A stretch of DNA of 64,000 nucleotides from assembly GCA_963830495.1 (NCBI GenBank), contig CAWHMS010000001.1:496001-560000 (forward strand). The letters run 5' to 3'. The DNA is from CAWHMS01 sp963830495 (lineage in GTDB: Bacteria; Actinomycetota; Actinomycetes; Propionibacteriales; Nocardioidaceae). Positions 29,241 to 38,166 of the stretch are shown here, piece by piece (position 1 is the first letter of the stretch; each line of letters starts with the position of its first letter). Position numbers and translations under genes: made by a program. Below the pieces are notes generated by a model. That model made no database searches, was not told where the DNA came from, and saw only the letters and a program-made list of their open reading frames with translations.

Positions 29241-30350
29241 ATGACGATGGATGTGGCATCGCGGATATCCCGGACACAGCGAGCCCTGGCTGATGCCGGA
29301 CTCGACGGCCTCGTCGTCACGCCGGGGGCCGACCTGCGCTACCTCACCGGGTACGACGCGGCGCCGCTCGAGCGAGTCACGGCGCTGGTGGTGCCGCGGG
29401 AGGGTGAACCCGTCCTCGTCGTACCGCTCTTGGAAGCCCCCGAGGCCGCCCGGTGCCGCGCAGCCTTGGCGGGCATGGAGGTGCGCACGCACCGCGAGAC
29501 AGACGTCGCAGCCCGGCTGGTGGTGGCGCCACTCACCGGCGCAGCCACCGTGGCGGTCGACGACCACATGTGGGCTCAGCGGGTCTTCGCACTCCAGGCC
29601 GCGATGCCCGGCGCGTCGTGGTGCGCCGCCGGCCCGGTGCTCGCCGACCTGCGGATGCGCAAGTCCGCCGACGAAGTTGCCGCGCTGCGTCGTGCCGGCC
29701 ACGCCATCGACCGCGTGCACGCGCGGATGGACGAGTTCTTGAGGGTTGGGAGGACGGAGCGTGAGGTCGGGACCGATATCGCAGCGGCCATCGTGGCTGA
29801 GGGACATGTGACGGCCGACTTCGTCATCGTCGGATCGGGTCCGAACGGCGCTTCGCCGCACCATGAGCTGTCCGACCGCCTGATCGACGCAGGCGACACC
29901 GTCGTCGTCGACATCGGCGGTACGACGGTCGAGGGCTACTGCTCGGACAGCACCCGCACCTACGCCGTGGGCGCGGCGCCGCCGTCGGAGGTCACCGAGT
30001 ACTTCGACGTGCTGCTCGGTGCGCAACGGGCTCAGTGTGAGACGGCTCGTCCCGGTATCCCCGCCGAAGTCGTCGACCGGGTCGGCCGGCAGCTCATCGA
30101 GGAGGCCGGCTACGGAGCCAACTTCGTGCACCGCACCGGCCACGGCATCGGGCTCGAGACCCACGAGGCGCCATACATCGTCGAGGGCAACAGCCAGGTG
30201 CTGGAGCCGGGGATGGCGTTCTCGATCGAGCCGGGCATCTACCTTCCCGGTCGGCACGGCGCACGGATCGAGGACATCGTCGTCACCGTCGACGGCGGCG
30301 TCGAGCGGCTGAACACCCGTCCCCGCGAGCTCGTCGTGCTGGAGGGGTGA
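29241..30350 (+). CDS. M24-family Xaa-Pro peptidase (PepQ/PepP-like)
   Basis: Metallopeptidase cleaving X-Pro bonds, 369 residues. The N-terminal creatinase-like domain runs to about residue 145. The pita-bread domain carries the dinuclear metal ligands: VVDIGGTTVEGYCSDSTRTY (two Asp), HRTGHGIGLETHEAP (His), FSIEPGIYLPG (Glu) and ARIEDIVVV-like GARIEDIVVT (Glu). Probably releases amino acids from proline peptides, feeding amino-acid catabolism. Followed 4 nt later by an Lrp-type regulator. From memory M. tuberculosis has pepE (Rv2089c) at the corresponding place. Confidence 0.92.
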   Translation: MTMDVASRISRTQRALADAGLDGLVVTPGADLRYLTGYDAAPLERVTALVVPREGEPVLVVPLLEAPEAARCRAALAGMEVRTHRETDVAARLVVAPLTGAATVAVDDHMWAQRVFALQAAMPGASWCAAGPVLADLRMRKSADEVAALRRAGHAIDRVHARMDEFLRVGRTEREVGTDIAAAIVAEGHVTADFVIVGSGPNGASPHHELSDRLIDAGDTVVVDIGGTTVEGYCSDSTRTYAVGAAPPSEVTEYFDVLLGAQRAQCETARPGIPAEVVDRVGRQLIEEAGYGANFVHRTGHGIGLETHEAPYIVEGNSQVLEPGMAFSIEPGIYLPGRHGARIEDIVVTVDGGVERLNTRPRELVVLEG

Positions 30351-30354
30351 GGCA

Positions 30355-30810
30355 GTGCAGCCACTCGAAGAAGTCGACCGCAACATCTGCCGGCTGCTCG
30401 CCGCCGACGGACGGATGTCGTTCACAGACCTGGGCAAGGCGACCGGCCTGTCCACCTCGGCCGTGCACCAGCGGGTCAAGCGGCTGGAGCAGCGCGGTGT
30501 CATCCAGGGATACGGCGCGACGATCGACCTTCGCCAGGTGGGTCTGCCGATGACGGCGTTCATCTCGATCCGGCCGATCGACCCGTCGCAGCCCGACGAC
30601 TCGCCGGACCGGCTCGCGGACATCGGCCACATCGAGGCGTGCTACTCCGTGGCGGGCGACGAGTCCTACATCCTCAAGGTCCGGGTGACCGAACCGAGCG
30701 ACCTCGAGGACCTGCTAGCCCGGATCCGCAAGCAGGCCAACGTGTCCACGCGTACGACGATCGTGCTGTCCACGCCGTACGAGCACCGCCCTCCCGAGCT
30801 CAACGGCTGA
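30355..30810 (+). CDS. Lrp/AsnC-family transcriptional regulator
   Basis: 151 residues. N-terminal HTH (EEVDRNICRLLAADGRMSF ... GKATGLSTSAVHQRVKRLEQRGVI, residues about 4-48) and C-terminal RAM/AsnC ligand-binding domain (HIEACYSVAGDESYILKVRV, about 85-105). GTG 30355 begins 4 nt after the peptidase stop, so they form an operon. Lying next to kamA, it is a plausible lysine- or amino-acid-responsive regulator of the kam genes; that is inference. Confidence 0.92.
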   Translation: MQPLEEVDRNICRLLAADGRMSFTDLGKATGLSTSAVHQRVKRLEQRGVIQGYGATIDLRQVGLPMTAFISIRPIDPSQPDDSPDRLADIGHIEACYSVAGDESYILKVRVTEPSDLEDLLARIRKQANVSTRTTIVLSTPYEHRPPELNG

Positions 30811-30932
30811 CCGACCACGGCTGCCGGCGGCCGAGGGAACGCCTCCGATCGTGTTCGGCACCGCTTCGTGATCCGGTCGCCATGGGATCGTGACCGCGGC
30901 GCCGGTCAGCTGTCGTATCCGCGGCCGCCTCG

Positions 30933-31031
30933 ATGATCCTGATCCTCGTCACACTTGCCGGATGCGGTGAGGACTTCGACGACGCGACGGTTTCGGGGGC
31001 TGCAGCGACTCCGGCCGGTAGTGAGGCGAGA
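30933..31031 (+). other. Lipoprotein-like signal fragment, probably a remnant
   Basis: ATG 30933 begins ILILVTLAGCGEDFDDATVSG: a short hydrophobic core with lipobox LAGC. No mature domain follows; the frame runs antisense into kamA. The n-region is missing. Most likely a decayed lipoprotein gene or chance; the rest of the 222-nt gap after the Lrp gene shows nothing. Confidence 0.2.
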
Positions 31032-31032
31032 G

Positions 31033-32475
31033 TCAGGAGACGGGCAGGGACTTCTGGTGCTCGGCAGCCTCGCGGGACGCCTTCGCAGCCGCCTCGGCGT
31101 CGGCCAGGTGGTCGCCCGCGTGCTGGCGCCACCAGTCCTGACCGTCGGCCGGCAGGGTGTGGATCGGGTCGTAGTACTCGTAGGTCCGGGACAGCGCGTC
31201 GGCGTCGGCGCGCTCGATCGACGTACGGTAGTTCTTGGTCCAGTAGGAGATGCCCCGGTCGCGGTCGTAGGACTCCAGCTGGTGCACCCAGCGCTTGCCG
31301 ACGAACGGTACGTCGCAGACGATGCGCGGCGTGGCGAAGCCGGGGAGGTAGCCCATCAGCCGGTGCTGAAGGTGCTGCGCCTTGTCGACCGAGACCCGCC
31401 AGTGCTCACTGAAGGGGATCATGTCGCACATGTAGAAGTAGTACGGCATGATCTCGGCGCCGTCGAGGAGCGCGAAGCACAGGTCCAGCAGCGTGTGCGT
31501 CTCCGCGTTGACGCCCTCCATGAGCACGCCCTGGTTGCGCACGTCACGGATGCCGGTGTCGAGCATCGCCCGGGTCGCCTTTGCCACCAGTGGGGTGACG
31601 GAGTTGGCGTGGTTGACGTGCGTGTGGATTGCGATCGAGGCGCCGCGCTCCCGCGCCTTGGTCGCGAGCCGCTCCATTCCGGCGCGGACGTCGTCTTGCA
31701 GCCAGTGCTGTGGGAGGCCCATGAGGGCCTTGGTGGCCAACCGGATGTCCTTGATGTTGTCGACGTCGAGCACCCGGTCGACGAAGTCCTCGAGCCGCGC
31801 GAACGGCATGTTGGCGACGTCTCCACCGGACACCACGACGTCTCGCACGCCCGGGTTCGCGGCGAGATAGTCGAGCATCGCCTGGATCCGGTCGACCGGC
31901 TTGAGCTCGAACTTGAGCTTGTCGATCACTGGCGTGGAGTTGCCGACGAGGTCCATCCGGGTGCAGTGGCCGCAGTACTGCGGGCAGGTCGGCAGCAGCT
32001 CGGCGAGCACCTTGGTGGGGTAGCGGTGCGTCAGCCCCTCGGCGACCCACATGTCGTGCTCGTGCAGGCTGTCGCGAGTGGCGTGCGGATGGCTGGGCCA
32101 GTCGGTGCGCCGGTCGGAGAACACCGGCAGCATGTATCGACGCACCGGGTCGGCGTAGAAGGCGTCGGTCGTCGGCACCTCGGCAGGCACGATCGTGTTG
32201 AGCATCTGCGGGGGCAGCAGCATCGACATGGTCGCCCGCTCGGCCTGGTCGCGCTCGAGATCCTCGTAGAACCGATCCTCAACCAGGTCGCCCATGACGG
32301 CGCGGAGCTGCTCGACGTTCTTGACGCAGTGCGCGCGCTGCCACTGCACCGACTCCCAGTCGGCCGACGTGACATCGGTCCAGCCCGGAAGGCGGGTCCA
32401 GTCCGGCTCCACCAGCTCAACCTGCCGGTAGGGATAGGGCTGCTCCAGGTCGGTGGTGTCGACCGCGTCGGTCAC
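31033..32475 (-). CDS. kamA: KamA-family radical SAM aminomutase (lysine 2,3-aminomutase)
   Basis: Predicted to convert L-lysine to L-beta-lysine using a 4Fe-4S cluster, SAM and PLP; 480 residues. Radical SAM motif CPQYCGHC (Cys about 164, 168, 171). Family segments include VVSGGDVANMPFARLEDFV and LATKALMGLPQHW. The usual PLP-lysine motif of clostridial enzymes (PGGGGK) is replaced by CDVPFVGKRWVHQ, with Lys in VGK as candidate. GTG 32475 is chosen because GAAGGAG precedes it by 7 nt and the likely transcript start lies after the upstream ATG at 32544. Divergent from the kdd-kal operon with which it forms a lysine pathway. Confidence 0.85.
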   Translation of the reverse strand: MTDAVDTTDLEQPYPYRQVELVEPDWTRLPGWTDVTSADWESVQWQRAHCVKNVEQLRAVMGDLVEDRFYEDLERDQAERATMSMLLPPQMLNTIVPAEVPTTDAFYADPVRRYMLPVFSDRRTDWPSHPHATRDSLHEHDMWVAEGLTHRYPTKVLAELLPTCPQYCGHCTRMDLVGNSTPVIDKLKFELKPVDRIQAMLDYLAANPGVRDVVVSGGDVANMPFARLEDFVDRVLDVDNIKDIRLATKALMGLPQHWLQDDVRAGMERLATKARERGASIAIHTHVNHANSVTPLVAKATRAMLDTGIRDVRNQGVLMEGVNAETHTLLDLCFALLDGAEIMPYYFYMCDMIPFSEHWRVSVDKAQHLQHRLMGYLPGFATPRIVCDVPFVGKRWVHQLESYDRDRGISYWTKNYRTSIERADADALSRTYEYYDPIHTLPADGQDWWRQHAGDHLADAEAAAKASREAAEHQKSLPVS

Positions 32476-32547
32476 GGGGATCTCCTTCACAGGTGGCACG
32501 GCGCACGAACCGGCCGGATCGTTTGTGCCCGGCGGTTCACTCATGTC

Positions 32548-32553
32548 AGAGTA
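32548..32553 (-). promoter_or_regulatory. -10 element TACTCT for kamA
   Basis: Minus-strand TACTCT with TTGGCG 18 nt upstream as possible -35. Transcription would start close to the ATG at 32544, leaving a leader of about 65 nt that includes the GAAGGAG before GTG 32475. Confidence 0.4.
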
Positions 32554-32629
32554 CGGGAGAACGTACGGCGGCGCCAACAGCCGGCCGTAAGACTTCCGGC
32601 GTAGACCGGTCAGCCACGGGAGGTTTTGC

Positions 32630-33682
32630 ATGACGAGCGACCCGACGGGGCTGCATCGGGTGCTCGAGCCCCCGGGGGTGCTGCCCCAGGCGGCGCAGCG
32701 ACTCGATACCAGCCCCGACCTCCGGCCCGACGAGGTGAAGGTCGCGGTCCGACGGCTCAACCTCGACGCGGCCTCCTTCCGCCAGCTCGCGACCAAGCAC
32801 CGCGGTGACGCGGACGCCGTCCGCGCCGAGGTGCTGGCCATCGTGGCAGACCGCGGCAAGATGCAGAACCCGGTCACCGGCTCCGGCGGCATGCTCGTGG
32901 GCACCGTCGCCGAGGTCGGCCCCGAGTCGAGGCTGGGACTCACGGTCGGTGATCCGGTGGCCACCCTGGTGTCGCTCAGCCTGACGCCGTTGGTGATCAC
33001 CGACGGCTTGCGCTCGTGGGACGGTCGCAGCGAGCAGGTGCCCTGCGAGGGTTACGCCATCCTGTTCGGCCGCTCCATCGCCGCGCGACTGCCCGACGAC
33101 CTGCCTGGTGAGCTGGCGCTCGCCGTCATGGACGTCTGCGGAGCACCTGCGCTGACCGCCCGCGTCGTGCAGCAGTACGTCGACCGCGGCCAGCCGCCGA
33201 CCGTCTGCGTCATCGGTGCCGCGGGTAAGAGCGGCTCTCTCGCGCTGGCCGCCGCGGACAGGGCCGGCGCTGCGATCACCGTGGGCGTCGTCCCGGTGCA
33301 GCGCGAGGTCGACCTGCTCGTCAACGCCGAGCTCGCCGATCATGTGGTGCTGGCCGATGCCCGTAACCCGGTCGCTGTCTACCGCGCGGTCGAGGGCGTG
33401 GCCGGCCAGGCCGACGTTACGGTGGTGTGCGTCGACGTACCCGGCTGCGAAGGGGGTGCGATCCTCACGACACGCGAGGGAGGCACCATCGTCTTCTTCT
33501 CCATGGCCACCTCGTTCACCGCGGCCGCGCTCGGGGCGGAGGGGCTGGCGTCGGACGTGACCATGCTGGTCGGAAACGGGTACGTCCGAGGTCACGCGGA
33601 CTACGCCGTCGATCTGCTCCGTTCGAATGCCGGGGTCCGTGGCCTGTTCGAGGCCCGGCTCGCGCACGAGGCAGCACACTAG
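32630..33682 (+). CDS. kdd: L-erythro-3,5-diaminohexanoate dehydrogenase
   Basis: NAD-dependent deamination of 3,5-diaminohexanoate to 5-amino-3-oxohexanoate, third step of the lysine fermentation route. 350 residues. Start MTSDPTGLHRVLEPPGVLPQ with GGGAGG 7 nt upstream. Conserved MQNPVTGSGGMLVGTV near residue 80 and a Rossmann nucleotide-binding loop VIGAAGKSGSLAL near residue 195. First gene of the operon kdd-amidohydrolase-kamD-kamE-kal. Confidence 0.9.
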   Translation: MTSDPTGLHRVLEPPGVLPQAAQRLDTSPDLRPDEVKVAVRRLNLDAASFRQLATKHRGDADAVRAEVLAIVADRGKMQNPVTGSGGMLVGTVAEVGPESRLGLTVGDPVATLVSLSLTPLVITDGLRSWDGRSEQVPCEGYAILFGRSIAARLPDDLPGELALAVMDVCGAPALTARVVQQYVDRGQPPTVCVIGAAGKSGSLALAAADRAGAAITVGVVPVQREVDLLVNAELADHVVLADARNPVAVYRAVEGVAGQADVTVVCVDVPGCEGGAILTTREGGTIVFFSMATSFTAAALGAEGLASDVTMLVGNGYVRGHADYAVDLLRSNAGVRGLFEARLAHEAAH

Positions 33683-33686
33683 GGTC

Positions 33687-35321
33687 ATGGCGCACGTTCT
33701 CCTGCGTGGCGGCAGTGTCTACTGTCCGGCTGCTCCCTTCGCGACGGCGATGCTGACTGTCGACGGCTCGGTGGCCTGGGTCGGCGAGGAGCAGGCTGCC
33801 GACGCGTACGTCGCCGACGCCGACGAGGTGGTGCAGCTCGACGGCCGGCTGGTGACCCCGGGCTTCGTCGACGCCCATGCTCACCTCGCCTCGACCGGCT
33901 TCGCCCAGCAGAGCCTCGACCTGTCCACCGCCACCAGCCTTGCCGATGCGCTCGACCAGCTGTCGGCGTATGCGCAGGGCGAGACCGGATCGCTGCTGTT
34001 CGCGCACGGCTGGGACGAGAGCACCTGGCCAGAGCAACGCCCGCTGACCGGGGCCGAGCTCGACCGGGCCATTGGCGACAAGGTCGCCTACGCCTCCCGG
34101 GTCGACGGGCATTCCGGCGTCGCGTCCGCTGCCTTGGTGCGGCAGATCCCCAGCGTGCGCTCGGCCGAGGGGTGGCGCGGTGACGGCACCGTCGAGCGTG
34201 ACGCTCACCACGACATCCGAGACGTCATCCACCGGCTGACCTCCGACGGCGACCGGGAGCAGGCGCTGCGCACCGCGCTCCGACGGGCGGCCTCGGTCGG
34301 GATCACCTCGGTACACGAGCTCAACGCGCCGCACATCGCGCCCTTCGACGACCTCCGGCTGCTGCGGACGCTGACCGACGAGGGCGGCGTTCCCGAGGTG
34401 GTGCCCTACTGGGGCGGCTTCCTGGGCGAGGGCGCGGCCGCCGACGTACCTGTGCAGGGCTTCGCAGGAGACCTCAACATCGACGGTGCCATCGGCTCGA
34501 GAACCGCCTGCATGCACGAGGCGTACGCCGACGCCGCCACCGCCGGCCACCAGTACCTCGACGCCGAGCAGGTGCGAGCTCATGTCGTGCACTGCACCCG
34601 GCTCGGCCTCCAGGCCGGCTTCCACGTCATCGGCGACCGGGCGATGCACCAAGTGGTCTCGGGCCTTCGGCTGGCTGCCGAGGAGGTCGGCGTGGACGCC
34701 CTCGTCGCGGCCCGGCACCGGCTCGAGCACGTCGAGCTGCCCGATGCCGACGCGATCGCGGCACTGGCCGAGCTCGGCATCGTTGCCAGCGTCCAGCCGG
34801 CCTTCGACGCCGCCTGGGGCGCGCCGGGACAGCTGTACGACCAGCGGCTCGGCTGGGGTCGGGCCACGGCGATGAATCCGTTCGGCTCGTTGCAGCGGGC
34901 CGGTGTGGTGCTCGCCTTCGGCTCGGACAGTCCGGTCACCCCGCTCGACCCCTGGGGTGCCGTCGCGGCGGCAACCCGCCACCACGATGAGGCCGAGCGG
35001 CTGACCGTCCGGGCCGCCTTCCACGCGCATACTCGGGGCGGCCACCGCGCCCGCCGGGACGATAGCGGTGGCGTCCTCGTCCCGGGAGCGGCCGCGACGT
35101 ATGCCATATGGGACGTCGCGGGACAACTATCGGTGCAGACACCCGACGACAGGGTCGCTGCCTGGTCGACCGACCCGCGGGCCGGCGTCCCGGTGCTCCC
35201 CGACCTGAGTCCGGGTACGGCGCTGCCGGCCTGCGTGCGCACCGTCGTCCGAGGGAGACCGATCTTCACCGCCGAGAACGCCGGCAGCCTAAGCGCCGGC
35301 ACCATCCAGGAGCGCCGATGA
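33687..35321 (+). CDS. Metal-dependent amidohydrolase (YtcJ-like, Amidohydro_3)
   Basis: 544 residues, TIM-barrel amidohydrolase. Metal-binding HxH in TPGFVDAHAHLAST (about residue 65), later His in FHVIGDRAMHQ and HRLEHVEL, and the terminal catalytic Asp in FGSDSPVTPLDPW. Begins 4 nt after kdd and overlaps kamD (ATGA), so it is embedded in the lysine operon. In characterised operons this neighbourhood contains kce, the 3-keto-5-aminohexanoate cleavage enzyme; this protein does not look like Kce (BKACE) and its substrate is unknown. It may act on a lactam, N-acyl or other side product. Confidence 0.85.
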   Translation: MAHVLLRGGSVYCPAAPFATAMLTVDGSVAWVGEEQAADAYVADADEVVQLDGRLVTPGFVDAHAHLASTGFAQQSLDLSTATSLADALDQLSAYAQGETGSLLFAHGWDESTWPEQRPLTGAELDRAIGDKVAYASRVDGHSGVASAALVRQIPSVRSAEGWRGDGTVERDAHHDIRDVIHRLTSDGDREQALRTALRRAASVGITSVHELNAPHIAPFDDLRLLRTLTDEGGVPEVVPYWGGFLGEGAAADVPVQGFAGDLNIDGAIGSRTACMHEAYADAATAGHQYLDAEQVRAHVVHCTRLGLQAGFHVIGDRAMHQVVSGLRLAAEEVGVDALVAARHRLEHVELPDADAIAALAELGIVASVQPAFDAAWGAPGQLYDQRLGWGRATAMNPFGSLQRAGVVLAFGSDSPVTPLDPWGAVAAATRHHDEAERLTVRAAFHAHTRGGHRARRDDSGGVLVPGAAATYAIWDVAGQLSVQTPDDRVAAWSTDPRAGVPVLPDLSPGTALPACVRTVVRGRPIFTAENAGSLSAGTIQERR

Positions 35322-36907
35322 CTACGCGAATCCGAACCCGACCCAGGCTCGACCTCGACCCGGCCACCGTGCGGCAGGCCCGCACCCTGGCACGCAAAGC
35401 GGGCCGTCCGATCGTCACGCTGGCGAAGCAGCACACGACTGTCTCCGTCGAACGGGCCACCCTTCGCATGGCCGGCCTCGCCGGCGCCGATCCGGACGGC
35501 ACTCCCTGGGTCAACCGGCTGCTGGACGCCGTACGCGGCGACGTCGGCCTCGAGCACGGCATCGCTCTGCCGGTCTGGGACGCGCTGCTGCGGGAGGAGG
35601 CAGCCGACCTCGAGACGCTGGCGCAGAAGGCCGCCGCGGGCTCGATCCACTTCCGGATCCCGAGCGGCCGCGACGCAACTGGGGCCGGCGCCGCCTCGCG
35701 GAGGGCGGTCGCCGCGGGCATCCGGCGCATCGACGGACGACGACGTGAGCGGGAGCGGCTGGTCTCGAAGCTCGGCGACCCCAAGCAGAAGCCGTGGATC
35801 TACCTGATCGTGGCCACCGGCGACATCTACGAGGACATCCCCCAGGCACAGGCAGCGGCCCGCGAGGGTGCCGACATCATCGCAGTCATTCGCTCCACGG
35901 GTCAGTCGCTGCTGGACTACGTGCCCGAGGGGGCGACGCGGGAGGGCTTCGCCGGCACCTACGCCACCCAGGAGAACTTCCGGCTGATGCGCGCCGCACT
36001 GGACGAGACGAGCAAAGAGCTCGGCCGGTACGTGCGGCTGACCAACTACGCCTCGGGACTGTGCATGCCAGAGATCGCCTCACTGGCCGGGCTCGAGCGG
36101 CTGGACATGATGCTCAACGACTCGATGTACGGCATCCTCTTCCGCGACATCAACCCGATCCGGACGTTCGTGGACCAGCGGTTCAGCCGCCAGGTGCATG
36201 CCCGGGCCGGCATCATCATCAACACCGGCGAGGACAACTACCTCACCACGGCCGATGCCGTCGAGGCCGCGCACACGGTGACGGTCAGCCAGCTGCTCAA
36301 CGAGTTCTTCGCGAAGGAGGCCGGGCTCGAGGACTGGCAGCTCGGCCTGGGGCACGCGTTCGAGATCGATCCGGGGCACCCGGACAGCTTCCGGCTCGAG
36401 CTGGCGCACGCGCTGCTGGCCCGAACGCTGTTTCCCAAGGCTCCGCTCAAGTGGATGCCGCCGACCCGGCACATGACAGGCGACGTCTTCCGCGGCTACC
36501 TGCTGGACGGGTTCTTCAACCTGGCCGGGGTCATGACCGACCAGGACATCCTCCTGGTCGGGATGATGACCGAGGCTGTCGTGACCCCCTGGTTGTCCGA
36601 CCGGGACCTGGCCGTGCAGAACGTCCGCTACGTGATCAACGCGGCGGGCCGGCTCGCCGAGGACTTCGCGCCGCGCCCGGACGGCTTCATCGCCACCCGG
36701 GCGAACCAGGTGTTGGCCGAGTCGGTGGAGCTGCTCGAGCAGATCCTCGTCCACGAGAGCGGGTTGCTGGACGCCATCGCCGACGGGACGTTCGGCCTGA
36801 TGAAGCGGCCTGCCGACGCTGGCAGGGGACTCGAAGGTGTGGCCCGCAAGGCACGGGACTACTACAACCCGGCCACCACCCTGCTCGAGGAGGGATCCAC
36901 ACGATGA
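35318..36907 (+). CDS. kamD: Lysine 5,6-aminomutase alpha subunit
   Basis: Large subunit of the adenosylcobalamin- and PLP-dependent enzyme that converts beta-lysine to 3,5-diaminohexanoate. 529 residues, TIM-barrel. Characteristic segments: IYEDIPQAQAAAREGADIIAV (split from DIYED), TGQSLLDYVPEGATREG, YASGLCMPEIASLAGLERLD, LLNEFFAKEAGLEDWQLGLGH (first part shown) and KWMPPTRHMTGDVF. Starts within the amidohydrolase stop (ATGA) and overlaps kamE by 4 nt. Confidence 0.94.
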   Translation: MTTRIRTRPRLDLDPATVRQARTLARKAGRPIVTLAKQHTTVSVERATLRMAGLAGADPDGTPWVNRLLDAVRGDVGLEHGIALPVWDALLREEAADLETLAQKAAAGSIHFRIPSGRDATGAGAASRRAVAAGIRRIDGRRRERERLVSKLGDPKQKPWIYLIVATGDIYEDIPQAQAAAREGADIIAVIRSTGQSLLDYVPEGATREGFAGTYATQENFRLMRAALDETSKELGRYVRLTNYASGLCMPEIASLAGLERLDMMLNDSMYGILFRDINPIRTFVDQRFSRQVHARAGIIINTGEDNYLTTADAVEAAHTVTVSQLLNEFFAKEAGLEDWQLGLGHAFEIDPGHPDSFRLELAHALLARTLFPKAPLKWMPPTRHMTGDVFRGYLLDGFFNLAGVMTDQDILLVGMMTEAVVTPWLSDRDLAVQNVRYVINAAGRLAEDFAPRPDGFIATRANQVLAESVELLEQILVHESGLLDAIADGTFGLMKRPADAGRGLEGVARKARDYYNPATTLLEEGSTR

Positions 36908-37734
36908 CCGCCCGTACCTCTCGAACGTCTTCAGAGCCTGAGGGCGCGCTGACCCGCTCAGGTGCTGACCAGGCGGGGGAGAAGACGATCGTGCGGCCGT
37001 ACGGCGACACGACGGGAGACGGGATGGTGCAGATCTCGTTCACGCTGCCGATCCCGCACGACAAGCGCGCCGAAGGGGCCGCCGCCCAGCTCGCGCACAA
37101 GATGGGCATGGACCCCGCTCTCGTCGTCCATGCCAAGTCGATGGGCCCGGACTTCACGTTCTTCGTGGTCTACGGCCGGGTCAACCACCTGGTCGACACG
37201 AGTCTGGTGGAGGTGGTCGAGCGCGACTATCCGCTGCTCTCGCCGAAGGAGGTCAACTCGGCCGTCAAGCAGGCGCTGCGGCGCCGGCTTGTGGTGGTGG
37301 GCGGGTGCATCGGCACCGACGCACACACGGTCGGCATTGATGCCATCCTCAACATCAAGGGGTTCGCCGGAGAGAAGGGGCTGGAGTACTACCGGGAGCT
37401 CAAGGTCGTCAACCTCGGCGCCCAGGTGTCGGTGCCACAGCTGGTGGCGCGGGCTCGCGACGAGCACGCCGACGCCGTACTCGTCTCCCAGGTCGTGACG
37501 CAGCGCGACGCCCACATCCTCAACACCAAGGAGATGTCCGCGGCGTTCCGCGAGTCTTACCCCGCCGAACGACGTCCGCTGCTGATCATCGGCGGGCCGC
37601 GCTTCGAGGAGCGGCAGGCGGCCGACCTGGGGGTGGACCGCGTGTTCACCCGCGGTACGACGCCCGGCGAGGTCGCGAGCTACCTGGTGCACGAGCTCGT
37701 CGGTCGTCGCCAGCCGAGCAAGGAGTCTGCATGA
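36904..37734 (+). CDS. kamE: Lysine 5,6-aminomutase beta subunit
   Basis: B12- and PLP-carrying small subunit, 276 residues. Cobalamin-ligand motif DAHTVG (His about 141) within GGCIGTDAHTVGIDAI; the nearby NIKGFAG (Lys about 152) corresponds to the PLP-lysine region of the family. The Rossmann B12 domain continues (VVNLGAQVSVPQLVARA; LLIIGGPRF). It depends on an adenosylcobalamin supply; no B12 genes or riboswitch are seen here. The ATGA junctions on both sides imply coupled translation with kamD and kal. Confidence 0.94.
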   Translation: MTARTSRTSSEPEGALTRSGADQAGEKTIVRPYGDTTGDGMVQISFTLPIPHDKRAEGAAAQLAHKMGMDPALVVHAKSMGPDFTFFVVYGRVNHLVDTSLVEVVERDYPLLSPKEVNSAVKQALRRRLVVVGGCIGTDAHTVGIDAILNIKGFAGEKGLEYYRELKVVNLGAQVSVPQLVARARDEHADAVLVSQVVTQRDAHILNTKEMSAAFRESYPAERRPLLIIGGPRFEERQAADLGVDRVFTRGTTPGEVASYLVHELVGRRQPSKESA

Positions 37735-38129
37735 CCGCCGGCAACCCGCATCTCGGCCTCACAGTGACGCACCGCCGCTATGTGCCGTACAGCCACGCGC
37801 ACTACGCCGGGCACCTCGTCGACGGGGCATACAGTCTGGGCCTCTTCGGTGACGTGGCCACCGAGGTCTGTATCCGGATGGACGGTGACGAGGGGCTGTT
37901 CGCGTCGTACTCCGACGTGCAGTTCCGGGCACCGGTGCGGGCCGGCGACGTGCTCGAGATCGAGGCGGTCGTGACGAGGGTCGGCACCAGGTCCCGGACG
38001 ATCGACTTCGTCGCGCGGGTGGTCTGCCGCGGGCGTGCCGAGGCCGGCGAGTCCGCCGCCGAGGTGCTCTCCGACCCGATCGTCGCGACCACCGCGACCG
38101 GCATCGTCGTGGTGCCGCCGCGGGCCTGA
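37731..38129 (+). CDS. kal: 3-aminobutyryl-CoA ammonia lyase
   Basis: Removes ammonia from 3-aminobutyryl-CoA to give crotonyl-CoA, last dedicated step of the lysine route. 132 residues, hot-dog fold with the early HRRYVPYSHAHYAGHLVDGA segment and central FRAPVRAGDVLEIEAVVTRV strand pattern. ATG 37731 overlaps kamE. Followed by a clear terminator-like hairpin, so it ends the operon. Confidence 0.88.
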   Translation: MTAGNPHLGLTVTHRRYVPYSHAHYAGHLVDGAYSLGLFGDVATEVCIRMDGDEGLFASYSDVQFRAPVRAGDVLEIEAVVTRVGTRSRTIDFVARVVCRGRAEAGESAAEVLSDPIVATTATGIVVVPPRA

Positions 38130-38137
38130 GGCACCGG

Positions 38138-38166
38138 TTCGGCGTGTCTCCAGACGACACGCCGAA
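38138..38166 (+). terminator. Terminator-like hairpin after kal
   Basis: Perfect 11-bp stem TTCGGCGTGTC (38138-38148) / GACACGCCGAA (38156-38166) with a 7-nt loop, starting 9 nt after the kal stop. No T-tract follows, as is common in high-GC actinobacteria. Confidence 0.75.

Noticed and set aside
32476..32544. KamA start at the upstream ATG (SEPPGTNDPAG...)
   Set aside because: The likely -10 at 32548 would place the transcript start on top of it, and GTG 32475 has a strong GAAGGAG.
30955..32604. 549-residue plus-strand frame over kamA
   Set aside because: Antisense shadow; the minus strand has the radical SAM motif and a good Shine-Dalgarno.
32476..32629. Cobalamin riboswitch between kamA and kdd
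   Set aside because: The gap is only 154 nt and no B12-box-like conserved sequence was seen.
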